A stretch of 64,000 nt of DNA from Deltaproteobacteria bacterium. Lineage in GTDB: Bacteria > Myxococcota_A > UBA9160 > UBA6930. The notes under the pieces were generated by a model, which ran no database searches, was not told the origin of the DNA, and saw only the letters and a list, made by a program, of their open reading frames with translations. The stretch covers positions 62,001-126,000 of the forward strand of contig JAPPPQ010000051.1 in assembly GCA_028817435.1 (NCBI GenBank), read 5' to 3'. A program made the translations under genes and the position numbers. Below are positions 1 to 13,611 of this stretch, in pieces (within the stretch, counting starts at the first letter, position 1; every line of letters begins with the position of its first letter).

Positions 1-4153
<4,153 letters not shown>

Positions 4154-4201
4154 GCAGACCTCAAAACGCTTGGGGAGAGCTTACAACCCGGCTTCCCGCC
4201 G

Positions 4202-5488
4202 TCAACGCGGGGCGGCTACGAAGTGGGCGAAGACGCTGTCGGCCAAAGGCCAGGCGCGGGGGGTGAGGCGCAGGTCGCCGCCGGGGCTTTCGGCGAGCAG
4301 GCCGGCGGACAGCAATTCGTCAATGGCGGCGGCGAACCAGCGCCGGGGCGGCGCGCCGAATTCGGCGGCAAAGGCCGCCGCCGCCAGGCCCTCGCGCTGC
4401 CGCAGCGCCAAAAAAGCGGCCTCGCCCCTGGCGGTGGGGCCGTCGAGCACTTCGCGCACCGGCGGGCACAGCCCGCCGCCCGCCGCACCCGCGCCGCCCG
4501 CCGCGCCGTCCGCCGCGCCTGCGCGCGCTCTCGCTGCCGCCGATTCTGCGCCTGCCGCGCCCGCCGCCGGGGCGGATTCGATGCGCGCGAGCCAGGCGGA
4601 AAGGCCGCGCTCGTTGGCGCTGCGCGCGCCATAGGGAGCGCCGGGGCCGGGCGGCTCGCTGCTGTGCGCGCCGGGGCCGAGTCCCAGGACGGGCTGGCGG
4701 CGCCAGTAGCGGCGGTTGTGCCGGGCCTCGCAGCCGGGGCGGGCAAAGCTCGAAAGCTCGTAGCGGCGCAGCCCGGCGGCCTCCAGGCGCTGGGCCAGGG
4801 CAGACATCATCCCGGCGCAGGCGTCATCGCCGGGCAGCCGGACGCGCCCCTCTGCCACCGCCCGCGCCAGCGGCGTGCCCGGCTCCACGGTCAGCGCGTA
4901 GGCGGAAATATGCTCCGGGCCGTGGGCCAGGGCCGCCTCGGCATCGCGCAGCACATCGGCCTCATTTTGCCCCGGCGCGCCGAAAATCAGGTCCAGCGAA
5001 ATGCGCCGGAAGCCCGCCGCCCTTGCCGCCCGCAGCGTCCGGTGGCAATCCGCCGCCGGGTGGGCGCGCCCCAGCCGGCGCAGCACGGCATCGCCAAAGG
5101 ACTGCACGCCAATGGAGAGGCGGCTCACCCCCGCCGCGCGGAAGCCCGGCAGCCGCTCGCATTCCAGCGTCCCCGGGTTGAGCTCCAGGGTGACTTCCGC
5201 GGGCTCGCCGGGGAAGGCCGCCCGCAGCGCGGCGAGGACGCGGGCCAGCGTTTCCGGGCGCAGCAGCGAGGGCGTCCCGCCGCCCAGGTAAATGGTCTCC
5301 AGGCTGCGCCCGGCGCAGGACGCCCGGCGGCCCTCGAGCTCGCGCAGCAGCGCGGCCAGGTAGCGCGCTTCCCGCGCCGCGCCCAGCGGCCCCCGCCCCG
5401 CTGCCACCACGGCGAAATCGCAGTAAGGGCACACCCTCTCGCAAAAAGGCACATGCACATAAACGCCCAGATCGCCCCCGCCGCTCAT
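4202..5488 (-). CDS. hemW: Radical SAM heme chaperone HemW (HemN-like)
   Basis: HemW binds heme and a [4Fe-4S] cluster and is thought to insert heme into respiratory enzymes; it is often mis-annotated as coproporphyrinogen oxidase. The radical-SAM motif CxxxCxxC is at the very N-terminus (CERVCPYCDF), followed by the family signatures YLGGGTPS, ELNPGTLE and SIGVQSFGDAVL. The start is the ATG at 5488, just before GVYVHVPFC; the longer track ORF adds a basic unconserved extension. An Ala/Gly-rich low-complexity insertion of ~45 residues interrupts the C-terminal third. The gene is divergent from the M16 protease with about 40 bp between them. Confidence 0.88.
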   Translation of the reverse strand: MSGGGDLGVYVHVPFCERVCPYCDFAVVAAGRGPLGAAREARYLAALLRELEGRRASCAGRSLETIYLGGGTPSLLRPETLARVLAALRAAFPGEPAEVTLELNPGTLECERLPGFRAAGVSRLSIGVQSFGDAVLRRLGRAHPAADCHRTLRAARAAGFRRISLDLIFGAPGQNEADVLRDAEAALAHGPEHISAYALTVEPGTPLARAVAEGRVRLPGDDACAGMMSALAQRLEAAGLRRYELSSFARPGCEARHNRRYWRRQPVLGLGPGAHSSEPPGPGAPYGARSANERGLSAWLARIESAPAAGAAGAESAAARARAGAADGAAGGAGAAGGGLCPPVREVLDGPTARGEAAFLALRQREGLAAAAFAAEFGAPPRRWFAAAIDELLSAGLLAESPGGDLRLTPRAWPLADSVFAHFVAAPR

Positions 5489-5511
5489 TCCGGCGGAGCA
5501 TAGGCGCGCGC

Positions 5512-5520
5512 TGCTAGAAT
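5512..5520 (+). promoter_or_regulatory. Candidate extended -10 promoter for the M16 protease gene
   Basis: The sequence TGCTAGAAT fits an extended -10 (TGnTATAAT) with one mismatch. It lies 9 bp before the TTG start of the M16 gene, so transcription would begin only a few bases upstream of that start. That would imply a leaderless transcript, or a true start further inside the ORF. No convincing -35 is visible. Confidence 0.35.
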
Positions 5521-5529
5521 GCCGCCGCT

Positions 5530-8211
5530 TTGTCCGCCGCCCGCCGCTCCGCCGCATCGGCCGTCCGCAGTGAAGTGCTGCCGGGGGGAACGGGGGTGCT
5601 GTTGCGCGAATCCCGCGGCGCGCCGGTGGTGGAGGTGCAGCTCTGGGCGCGCAGCGGCTCTGCCGACGAAGCCGCAGGCGAGCACGGCCTGGCGCACTTT
5701 CTGGAGCATATGCTCTTCAAGGGCACGGCCACGCGGGGCGTGGGCGAGATTGCCGGAGCCATTGAGGGCGCGGGCGGGAGCATCAACGCCTACACCTCGT
5801 TCGATGTCACCTGCTACCACGCCACTTTGCCCGGCGACGCGCTGGAGCTGGGCATCGAGGTGCTCTGCGACGCCGTGCTGAATCCGGCCTTCGACCCCGG
5901 CGAACTGAAGCGCGAGATTGAAGTGGTGCTGGAAGAGATCGGGCGCTCCGACGACAATCCGCACCATGTGCTCTCCGATGCGCTGTTTGCCGAGAGCTAT
6001 CGCGTGCATCCCTATGGCCGCCCCATTTTGGGAACCCGCGAGAGCGTTGCCGCAATTACCCCCGAGGCGGTGCGCGGCTTTCACCGGCGGCATTATGCGC
6101 CGGGCAATCTGGTGGCGGCGCTGGCGGGCGATTTCGACGGGCCGCGCGCGCTTGCGCTGCTGGCCGCCGCCTTTGAGGGCGCTTCGCCCGGCCCGCGGCT
6201 GCCGAGAAAGCGGCCGGTGGAGCCGGAGCAGCCGCGCCTGCGCAGCCGCCTGCTGGCGCGGCCCTTCGAGCGCGCCAGCCTGGAGTGCTCCTGGCCCGCC
6301 GTGCCGCTGCGCCACCCCGATTCGCCGCTGCTCGATATGCTCGCCTTCATTCTGGGCGGTGGCGAAAGCGCCCGGCTGCTGCGCCGGGTGAAGGAAGAAC
6401 TGGGACTCGCCGACCGCGTGGATGCCTCCTGCTACACGCCGCTGGACGCCGGCGTCTTCGGCGTGGCGCTGGATTGCCAGGCCGAAAGCGCCGCCCCGGC
6501 TCTGGAAGCCGTGCTGCGCGAAACCGAGCGGCTGCGGCGCGAGCCCGTTTCGGAAGAAGAGCTGGACCGCGCGCGCCGCAATTTTCTGGCCACCCGCGCC
6601 TGGGAGCGCGAGAGCGTCTCGGGCATGGCGCACAAAATGGGCAACAGCCTGTTGCTGGCGGGCGATGCGGATTACGAAGACGCCTGGCTGGCCCGGGTGC
6701 GCGCGGCCACGCAGCAGGATTTGCTGCGCGTGGCGCAGGAATGGCTGCCGCCTGCGCGCATTACCCTGGCCGCGGTGCTGCCGGAGTCTCAGGCGAATGC
6801 CCTCGACTCTGCCGGGGTGGCCGCCGCGGTGCAGCGGGGCTGCGAGGCCACGGCGCGGCTCTTTGCCGCGCCGCGCGCGCTGTCTGCCGCGCACGCGGCG
6901 CGCCCGGCGCGCGCCGCCGGGTCTGCGGAGCCGCGCGGGGCCGCGGCCGCGGCAGATGCGGCCGAAGCCGCGGCGCGCTGCGCCGAGGCCGGCATTCACG
7001 GCTACACGCTGGCCAACGGCGTGCGCATCTTCGTGCAGCCGCGCCGTTCGAATCCCGTGGTGGCGGCGCGGGCGGCGCTGATTGGCGGCCAGCTTGCCGA
7101 GGACGAGGAATCGGCGGGGCTCTCGCAGTTTCTCGCCGGTATGTGGCTGCGCGGCACGGCCAGCCGCTCGGCGGCAGATTTCGCCGCCCGGGTGGAATCG
7201 CTGGCCGCCGATGTGGATGGCTTTTCGGGCCGCAACAGCAGCGGCCTGAGCCTCGATTGCACCGTGGAGCAGTTTCCCGCCACCCTCGACCTTTTCGCCG
7301 AGGCGCTGCTTGCGCCGGCCTTTGCGCAGGAAGAGATTGAGCGCGAGCGCCGCGACACGCTGGCCGCCATTGCCCGGCGGCAAGATCGGCTCTCGGCCCG
7401 CGCCATGGATCTGTTTGCGCGCACGCACTTTGCGCGCCATCCCTATCGGCTGCCGCTGGCCGGCAGCGCCGAAACCGTGGCGCGCTTTGACCGCGCGCAA
7501 ATTGCCGCGCATCACCAGCGCCTGGTGCGCGGCGGCAACCTGGTCATTGCCGTGGCGGGCGATGTGGAGCCCGCCGCCGCCGCCGCCGCGGTGGCCCGCC
7601 GCTTCGGCGCGCTGCCCGAAGGCCCGCCGCCGCCGCTGCCCCCCGCCGAGCCCGCGCCCACTGCGCCGCGCCGCGCCGCCGAAAAGCTTTCGCGCGCGCA
7701 GGTGCATCTGGTGACGGGCTTCCGCGGCCTCGCCCTGGACGATGCCGACCGCCCCGCCCTGGAAGTGCTGGTGCAACTGCTCGGCGGCCACAGCGGGCGG
7801 CTCTTCATGGAATTGCGCGAGCGCCAGGGACTCGCCTACACGGTGAGCGCCTTTGAGATCGCGGGCCTGGCGCCGGGCTGGTTCGCCATTTACATGGGCA
7901 CCGCGCCGGAGAAAGCCGAACAGGCGCTGGCCGGAATGCGCGACGCCCTGCACCGCGTCTGCGATTCCCCCCCGCCCACCGAAGAATTCGAGCGCGCGCG
8001 CCGCTGCCTGATCGGCAATCACGCCATCTCCCGCCAGCGCAGCTCCACCCGCGCCATGCACATGGCGCTGGACGCCAGCTACGGCCTCGGCGCAGCCGCC
8101 GACGAATTCCACCCCGAACAACTGCGCGCCGTCCGCCCCGAAGATGTCCTGCGCACCGCCCGCCGCATCATCAATTTCCAAACCGAAACCACCGCCGAAA
8201 TCCGCGCCTAG
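5530..8211 (+). CDS. M16 (insulinase/pitrilysin) family zinc peptidase, fused catalytic and inactive halves
   Basis: This 893-aa protein contains two tandem M16 domain pairs. The first half carries the inverted zinc motif HFLEH at residues 56-60 and a downstream ligand Glu in ELKREIEVVLEEIGR. The second half begins near GYTLANGVRIFVQPRR and has the equivalent position changed to QFLAG, so it is a catalytically dead half that would complete the closed chamber. Such fusions are common in Gram-negative zinc proteases that degrade short peptides in the periplasm. No clear signal peptide is seen with the TTG start used here, so either the start is wrong or the enzyme is cytoplasmic. A low-complexity Ala-rich linker (about 455-480) joins the halves. 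Confidence 0.85.
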   Translation: MSAARRSAASAVRSEVLPGGTGVLLRESRGAPVVEVQLWARSGSADEAAGEHGLAHFLEHMLFKGTATRGVGEIAGAIEGAGGSINAYTSFDVTCYHATLPGDALELGIEVLCDAVLNPAFDPGELKREIEVVLEEIGRSDDNPHHVLSDALFAESYRVHPYGRPILGTRESVAAITPEAVRGFHRRHYAPGNLVAALAGDFDGPRALALLAAAFEGASPGPRLPRKRPVEPEQPRLRSRLLARPFERASLECSWPAVPLRHPDSPLLDMLAFILGGGESARLLRRVKEELGLADRVDASCYTPLDAGVFGVALDCQAESAAPALEAVLRETERLRREPVSEEELDRARRNFLATRAWERESVSGMAHKMGNSLLLAGDADYEDAWLARVRAATQQDLLRVAQEWLPPARITLAAVLPESQANALDSAGVAAAVQRGCEATARLFAAPRALSAAHAARPARAAGSAEPRGAAAAADAAEAAARCAEAGIHGYTLANGVRIFVQPRRSNPVVAARAALIGGQLAEDEESAGLSQFLAGMWLRGTASRSAADFAARVESLAADVDGFSGRNSSGLSLDCTVEQFPATLDLFAEALLAPAFAQEEIERERRDTLAAIARRQDRLSARAMDLFARTHFARHPYRLPLAGSAETVARFDRAQIAAHHQRLVRGGNLVIAVAGDVEPAAAAAAVARRFGALPEGPPPPLPPAEPAPTAPRRAAEKLSRAQVHLVTGFRGLALDDADRPALEVLVQLLGGHSGRLFMELRERQGLAYTVSAFEIAGLAPGWFAIYMGTAPEKAEQALAGMRDALHRVCDSPPPTEEFERARRCLIGNHAISRQRSSTRAMHMALDASYGLGAAADEFHPEQLRAVRPEDVLRTARRIINFQTETTAEIRA

Positions 8212-8289
8212 TCTCTAGTTCGCTTTTGCCGCAGCTTGCCGCGGAGCCGTCCGCTGCTTTATGCGCCTGCCAGACGCCTTGCGCGCCGG

Positions 8290-9276
8290 TCAGGCATCGA
8301 GCAGGGCGCGCATTGCCGTCCCCGTCGCGCGGCGCGAAAAGCGCGCCGCGTTCGCCTGCCCCGCCGCGCGCGCCGCCGCGTGAGCCGCCGGATCGGCGAG
8401 CAGCGCCGCGAGCGCCTCGGCGAAGCCGCCCACATCGTCCGGATCGAGCAGGGCCGCGCCGTTGCCGAGGACCTCGGGCAGCGAAGTAGCGTTCGAGGCG
8501 ACCACGGGCACGCCGCAGGCCTGGGCCTCGAGCGGCGGCAGCCCGAAGCCCTCCAGACGCGAGGGAAACACGAACGCGCGCGCGCCGCGGTAGAGCGAGG
8601 GCAGCTCCTCGTCGCCCAGGTCCGCGATGAAGCGCGCCTCGATCCCCAGCGCGCGCAGAAGCTTCTCGCTCTCACGCTCGGCACGCCGCCGGCTCCCCGC
8701 GAGCACGAGCGGATGCCGCGCGCGCAGCTCGCCGGGCAGCGCGGCGAATGCCCGCACCGCCGTCTGCCAGTTCTTGTGGCGCCGGAGCGCGCCGAGGTAA
8801 AGCACATAGCCCGGCGTCAGCCCCCAGCCTGCGAGCCGCGCCGCATCGCGCTCGTCCGGCGTCGGGTTCAGCTCGCCGGGCGCAAACCAGGGCACCACAT
8901 GGGGGGTCGGCCCGCCGAGGGCCGCGGCCACCCGCGCTGCCGCATCGCGGGACGGGGAGCACATGCGCCAGGCGCGCCTCGCCGCCGTGCGCAGCAGCGC
9001 CAGGTAGCGCCGCGCGCGCCACCAGCGCTTCCACGCCGGCCGCCCATCGGGGAGCAGCGGATTCACATCGTGGCAGGTCACCACCAGGCGCGGGACATCC
9101 ACATCGGGCAGGCGCAACCGGGGCACCCAGAGCACCTCGCTCCCCAGTCGTCCGCCGTGCCAGGGCTCGACGGTCAGCCCGGCTTCCTCCGCCGCCTCTC
9201 GCAGAAACCGGGTGCAGCGCGCATACGAGCTGTAGGGCGCAGCGAGCGCCGACTCATCGAGGGCGAAATCGGCCAT
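8290..9276 (-). CDS. GT4-family glycosyltransferase
   Basis: The protein (328 aa) has a GT-B fold. The C-terminal nucleotide-sugar-binding half shows LYLGALRRHKN, then VFPSRLEGFGLPPLEAQACG, which includes the GT4 EX7E-type signature (EGFGLPPLEA). The N-terminal half is shorter than usual and carries TCHDVNPLLP, a typical acceptor-domain motif. It probably transfers a sugar to a cell-surface glycan or lipid, but no neighbouring polysaccharide genes are present to suggest the substrate. It is convergent with the M16 gene, separated by 78 bp in which I see no strong terminator. Confidence 0.8.
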   Translation of the reverse strand: MADFALDESALAAPYSSYARCTRFLREAAEEAGLTVEPWHGGRLGSEVLWVPRLRLPDVDVPRLVVTCHDVNPLLPDGRPAWKRWWRARRYLALLRTAARRAWRMCSPSRDAAARVAAALGGPTPHVVPWFAPGELNPTPDERDAARLAGWGLTPGYVLYLGALRRHKNWQTAVRAFAALPGELRARHPLVLAGSRRRAERESEKLLRALGIEARFIADLGDEELPSLYRGARAFVFPSRLEGFGLPPLEAQACGVPVVASNATSLPEVLGNGAALLDPDDVGGFAEALAALLADPAAHAAARAAGQANAARFSRRATGTAMRALLDA

Positions 9277-9348
9277 TGGGTCGGATGCTACGCGGCGGGG
9301 GCGGCAGGTGCCGCAGATTGCCGCAAATTCAGCCGCCTCATGCGTCCT

Positions 9349-11565
9349 TCACAGCAAATCGGGAAGCTTCAACACCCGCCCGAACCACGAAATGGCCGCT
9401 TCGCCCTCTTTGCGCGTCACATCGCCAATCTGCCGGCTGTGGCTGAGCGCGTTTCTCAGTTCAGCGAGCTGTCCGAATTTGATTTCGAGCGTCTGCTTGC
9501 TCTTCCAGGTTTCCTGAAATCGAGACCAAAGAGCCTTGTTCTCCATCAATTGGTGCAATTCCATCAAATCGAAATACTCCAATATGTTGGAGAGCTTGTC
9601 GTAACGCTCCTCGTTCATGGGATTCTTGTGAATACCCCGTTGTATGCGCTCTTTGACCTTTCTGCCAATGTGCTGCGGAATCAATTCTGCATTTCCGTCC
9701 AATTTCTCCTGAATCAGCTCCCGCATTTTCATTTCCACGGATTTCACACCATCTTGCAAAGCCCGAAGATTGGGAGGAAGCTCCAATCGCTCTTTCACAA
9801 GCAAATTCTCAATGCCGTCCAAAATCGCTCGCTGCCTTTCGGTCACAAACGCATCGAATTCCTTATCTGTGAACGGCTTTCGCAGGAGGATATCGAGCGC
9901 ATCGCCCGATATGAAATGGCTCTCCAGTATTGAGGCAACCTTTTCCTTCCCCGCACTCCCTATGAGTTCAGGAAGGTATTCATTTGGCAGCCTGTCCTGT
10001 ATCACTTGCCTGTTTGTCTCGGCCGACAATGGAGTCCGGTTCAAGATGGTGTGCACGAACCCCCTTTCCAGGTTCTTGTTTCCCCAAGAGACGGGAATGA
10101 TGTGATGGTTGTCCATGTTGTCTGGCTGCAGCATGAAACCCTCGACCCAGTCGCGAGGTCCTGCCTTGATCATGAGATTGAAGATGCCCCGGTAAGTGGA
10201 ATTTCCACCTCTGGTCTCACCCTTGAGATCGAAGGACCGGATGGATTTCTTGAAGTCACTCACAAAATCAGGCTCTTTCGAATCGTCGTCCGAATCATCT
10301 TCGATCCAATTTCGAACGCTCCGGTAGTCCGATGCGCTGGTCGAATCGACAGCGCTCTTGTATCGGTTCAGAAATACTGAAGCCCAATACCAAAGCTGAA
10401 TCTTGTGATGCGCCTTGATCCGTTGTGCCGGGGCAAGGCTTTTTGCGTGCATTTGGAGAACTGCGAAAGCAGGGAGAATGGTTGTGTAGGGAAGATAGTT
10501 TTCGGCAACGGCGCCGAATTCCCGAGGATCGCGGAGAAGCTGCATCGTCCCCTCAAGAGCGGTTACAGCGTCCTCCCACAATTCCACGAAATGCCTGGCA
10601 TCGGGCACGAGGACCACCGTTTGGCGCTTTCCCCTGGAATCCCGAGTCTGCTTTTCCGATTTGGGCACCAGGTAATACAAATACCGGGGCGAGCAGGCCT
10701 CCTGCAGCTTCAGGGACATGACCTGCAAGATGCGGATATTCAGCCTGTCATCGCCGCTGAATGAAGCCAAGCGCGGGGCTGCCTTCTCATACATTGCCCG
10801 AAGCTTCAATTCCTTCGGGCTGAGCATGGCGTTCATCAAGTCAAATGTGTCGAGGGAAATTCCCTGGCTGTTGATTTTTGTGAAAATTTCACAAACTTTC
10901 TCGAGGGCAACCTTCTGGCCGAGCCCAATGTAGGAGATTTGATATTTCCTGATCAAGTCTTGTATGTATATTGCGAACTTCTGTGCGTTTTTCGCCTGCT
11001 GAGAGTCACCAGCCTGTTCCCAGTGATTCTTGTAGCCCTGCAGCCAATTGGACAGTGAAAACCGGTCTTCATCTCCGATGATATAGAGAGGAAAGATATG
11101 CTCTCGGAATTGCCAATCGAGGTCTTCTTGCATCCGGGTGATTCGATTCACAAGGGATTCGTATTGGAATGCCTTGTCGTATTCCTCTGCCATGAAGTGG
11201 TCAACCCGAATGTAGTAGAGCACGCGCTTCTTCCGCCTCGGCGGCGGGATGTCGGGGGCGAAAAAGGAGTAATAGATTGCCGTCAGGCGCTGCTGACCAT
11301 CGAGGACAATGTGCTCCCGATGATCATTTCCCTCAAATCCCTCAATCGGAATGCAGGAAAGAGTGTCGAAATTCTCTTCCTTCCCATCCCACAGCAACAG
11401 ATTGCCAATGTAGTAGTCCAGAAAAATTGAGCGCATCAATTCGCGGATATCGGAGGTGTCCCACTCGAAGTTGCGCTGGAAATCGGGGATCACAAAGCGT
11501 CCATCGCGCAGCCACTCAATCAGCGTGGCCAGGACGACTTGGCCCGGTTGCTGTGTGTCCTTCAT
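9349..11565 (-). CDS. DUF262 (ParB-like/GmrS) - HNH - HEPN fusion, predicted anti-phage nuclease
   Basis: The 738-aa protein starts at the ATG before KDTQQPGQ; the 1154-aa track ORF runs upstream into ggt in another frame. The N-terminus is a DUF262 domain (FVIPDFQRNFEWD, and the diagnostic VLDGQQRLTAIY near residue 90). Around residue 487 there is a GmrD/DUF1524-type HNH module (DNHHIIPVSW followed by LNRTPLSAETNRQ). The last ~60 residues contain a HEPN-type Rx4H motif (RNALSH, ~704-709) in a context typical of Swt1-like HEPN tails. DUF262-DUF1524 proteins such as GmrSD and BrxU restrict modified phage DNA. Base composition is clearly less GC-rich than both neighbours, which suggests horizontal acquisition. 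It is a single-gene insertion between core genes. Confidence 0.8.
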   Translation of the reverse strand: MKDTQQPGQVVLATLIEWLRDGRFVIPDFQRNFEWDTSDIRELMRSIFLDYYIGNLLLWDGKEENFDTLSCIPIEGFEGNDHREHIVLDGQQRLTAIYYSFFAPDIPPPRRKKRVLYYIRVDHFMAEEYDKAFQYESLVNRITRMQEDLDWQFREHIFPLYIIGDEDRFSLSNWLQGYKNHWEQAGDSQQAKNAQKFAIYIQDLIRKYQISYIGLGQKVALEKVCEIFTKINSQGISLDTFDLMNAMLSPKELKLRAMYEKAAPRLASFSGDDRLNIRILQVMSLKLQEACSPRYLYYLVPKSEKQTRDSRGKRQTVVLVPDARHFVELWEDAVTALEGTMQLLRDPREFGAVAENYLPYTTILPAFAVLQMHAKSLAPAQRIKAHHKIQLWYWASVFLNRYKSAVDSTSASDYRSVRNWIEDDSDDDSKEPDFVSDFKKSIRSFDLKGETRGGNSTYRGIFNLMIKAGPRDWVEGFMLQPDNMDNHHIIPVSWGNKNLERGFVHTILNRTPLSAETNRQVIQDRLPNEYLPELIGSAGKEKVASILESHFISGDALDILLRKPFTDKEFDAFVTERQRAILDGIENLLVKERLELPPNLRALQDGVKSVEMKMRELIQEKLDGNAELIPQHIGRKVKERIQRGIHKNPMNEERYDKLSNILEYFDLMELHQLMENKALWSRFQETWKSKQTLEIKFGQLAELRNALSHSRQIGDVTRKEGEAAISWFGRVLKLPDLL

Positions 11566-11636
11566 GCTCTGTCTCCGTGTTTTTGCCGCCCGGCTGCGAG
11601 CCCTCCGCCCGCCAACCGGTCGGCAGCCTAGGGCCT

Positions 11637-13424
11637 TTACAGCCCTTGGGCGAGGCCGTCGCGGCGGGGGTCGGGTGCGCCGTGGAGGCGGCCGGTTTGG
11701 GGGTCGCGGGTGATGGCCTGGACGCCGGTGGGGATGCGCGGGGTGAGCTTGACTTTGTGGCCGCGGCGGCGCAGGTCGGCGGCGACGGCGGCGGGGTGCG
11801 CGGCTTCGAGCAGGATGCGGTCGGGGCGCCACTGGTGGTGGAAGCGCGGGGCGGAAACGGCTTGCAGCACATCCATTTGGAAGGCGAAGTGGTTGAGAAA
11901 GCTCTGCAGGGTGGCGGTGATGATGCGCGGGCCGCCGTTGCTGCCGGCTACAAAACGCACCGCGCCGTTTTCGAGCACGATGGTGGGCGCCATGCTGGAG
12001 AGCGGGCGCTTGCCGGGCGCGACCAGGTTTGCGCTGTCGCGCCGCCCGGCCAGGCCGTAGAGGTTTGCGCCTTCGGGGTCGGTTACGAAATCGTCCATTT
12101 CGTTGTTCAGCAAAATGCCCCAGCCGGGCACGCTGACCATGGAGCCGAAGGGGCCGTTGATGGTGCCGGTAAGCGCCACGGCGTTGCCGGCGGAATCCAC
12201 CACCGAGAGATGCGCGGTGCCGCCATCTTCGGCGGCAAAGCCGGGGCCTTCCACAAGGGCGGCGCGCTCGCCAATGCGCCCGCGCAACTGCGCGGCGTAT
12301 TTTTTGCTGATGAGTTGGGCGGCGGGAATCTCCGCAAAATCCGGATCGCCGAGATGCACGGCGCGGTCGGCGAAGGCCAGCTTCATGGCTTCGGCCAGGC
12401 GGTGGATGGTGCGCGCCGAGCCCGCGCCGTCGCCGCGCAGGTCGAAATCTTCCACCACATTCAGAATTTCGAGCAGGGTCACGCCGCCGGAAGAGGGGGG
12501 CGGGAAGGTGAGCAGTTGCAGGCCGCGCCATTGGCCGCGCAGGGGCTCGCGCAGCACGGGGCGGTAGGCGGCCAAATCGGCCTGGCTGAGCACGCCGCCG
12601 TGCTGCTGCGCGGTGCGCGCCATGCCGGCGGCGGCTGCGCCCTGGTAAAAGGCGCGCGGGCCGTCTTTGGCAATGGCGCGCAGGGTGCGCGCGAGCTCGG
12701 GCTGGCGCTTCACCCAATCGGGGCCCTGGGCGGTGGGGGGAAACTGAATGCGCGAGGCTTCGGGAAAGCGCTCCAGCAGCTCCGGGGTGCGGATGCGGCG
12801 GATAATGCCCCACTGATAGGGGCCCAGCGGCACGCCTTCTTCGGCCAGGCGGATGGCGGGGGCCAGCAGCGCGTCGAGGGGCAGCGCGCCCCAGTCTCGC
12901 TGCGCCTGGGCCAGGCCCGCTACCAGCCCCGGCGTGCCAATGGCCAGCCCGCCCCGGCGGGAGGCGTCCCGCGGCGCGGGCGGCGCAAACATATCCGGGG
13001 TGGAGGCGGCGGGCGCGGTCTCCCGGGCGTCCAGGGCGAAGGTGCGCCCGTCGGCCAGCCGCACCAGCAGGAAGCAGCCGCCGCCAATCCCCATGGACTG
13101 GGGCTGCACCACGCCCAGCGCAAAGGCCGCGGCAATGGCCGCATCTACCGCCTGCCCCCCGGCTTCGAGCATGGCGAGCCCGGCGCGGGTGGCCTCGGGG
13201 TGGGGGGTGACCACCATCGCCCGCGTCCCCTGCGCCGGCTCGCTGGGCTGCGCGTCATTGCCCGGCGCGCAGCCCCAGAGCGGCAGCGCCGCCAGGCACA
13301 GCGCGGCCGCGCGCCGCGCCGGAGAGGCTGCGCGCCGCGCCGGGGCCGGGCGCGCCGCCCGTGCTGCCCGTGCTGCCATGCGCCGCGCCGCCCGCCGGGC
13401 CGGGGCCGCCTGCTGCTTCCGCAT
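11637..13424 (-). CDS. ggt: Gamma-glutamyltransferase, lipoprotein form
   Basis: Gamma-glutamyltransferase hydrolyses glutathione and transfers gamma-glutamyl groups after autocatalytic self-cleavage. The catalytic, autoprocessing Thr is visible in EDGGTAHLSVVD (about residue 403), with the glutamyl-binding PLSSMAPTIV and NNEMDDF motifs downstream. I used the ATG at 13424 because the track ORF starts inside tRNA-Phe. The N-terminus is a long Arg/Ala-rich n-region, a hydrophobic stretch and a lipobox-like LWGC, so the enzyme is probably membrane-anchored and periplasmic. Length (595 aa) is normal for the family. Confidence 0.9.
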   Translation of the reverse strand: MRKQQAAPARRAARRMAARAARAARPAPARRAASPARRAAALCLAALPLWGCAPGNDAQPSEPAQGTRAMVVTPHPEATRAGLAMLEAGGQAVDAAIAAAFALGVVQPQSMGIGGGCFLLVRLADGRTFALDARETAPAASTPDMFAPPAPRDASRRGGLAIGTPGLVAGLAQAQRDWGALPLDALLAPAIRLAEEGVPLGPYQWGIIRRIRTPELLERFPEASRIQFPPTAQGPDWVKRQPELARTLRAIAKDGPRAFYQGAAAAGMARTAQQHGGVLSQADLAAYRPVLREPLRGQWRGLQLLTFPPPSSGGVTLLEILNVVEDFDLRGDGAGSARTIHRLAEAMKLAFADRAVHLGDPDFAEIPAAQLISKKYAAQLRGRIGERAALVEGPGFAAEDGGTAHLSVVDSAGNAVALTGTINGPFGSMVSVPGWGILLNNEMDDFVTDPEGANLYGLAGRRDSANLVAPGKRPLSSMAPTIVLENGAVRFVAGSNGGPRIITATLQSFLNHFAFQMDVLQAVSAPRFHHQWRPDRILLEAAHPAAVAADLRRRGHKVKLTPRIPTGVQAITRDPQTGRLHGAPDPRRDGLAQGL

Positions 13425-13499
13425 GGCCCCGATGGTAGCGGCCTTCGCCCGGCAAGCGGGGGCGCAAACGGCCGGGCGGCGTGCTAGCTTTCGCCCTTC

Positions 13500-13575
13500 G
13501 GCCCGGTAGCTCAGTTGGTAGAGCACCGCACTGAAAATGCGGGTGTCGCCAGTTCGATTCTGGCCTGGGCCACCA
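13500..13575 (+). tRNA. tRNA-Phe (GAA)
   Basis: A full cloverleaf can be drawn. The acceptor GGCCCGG pairs with CTGGGCC with one G-U, the D-arm contains AGCTCAGTTGGTAGAGC, the anticodon loop CTGAAAA gives anticodon GAA, and the T-arm is GCCAG-TTCGATT-CTGGC. The discriminator base is A and the 3' CCA is encoded. Confidence 0.96.
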
Positions 13576-13611
13576 TTCAAGCCAGCGAGCGGCGAAAACG
13601 CGGAAATCTCT

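Noticed and set aside
4154-4201. CIRCE operator upstream of hrcA
   Set aside because: No TTAGCACTC-N9-GAGTGCTAA-like inverted repeat could be found; only a weak TTGACG-TAAGCT pair overlapping the hemW stop is present.
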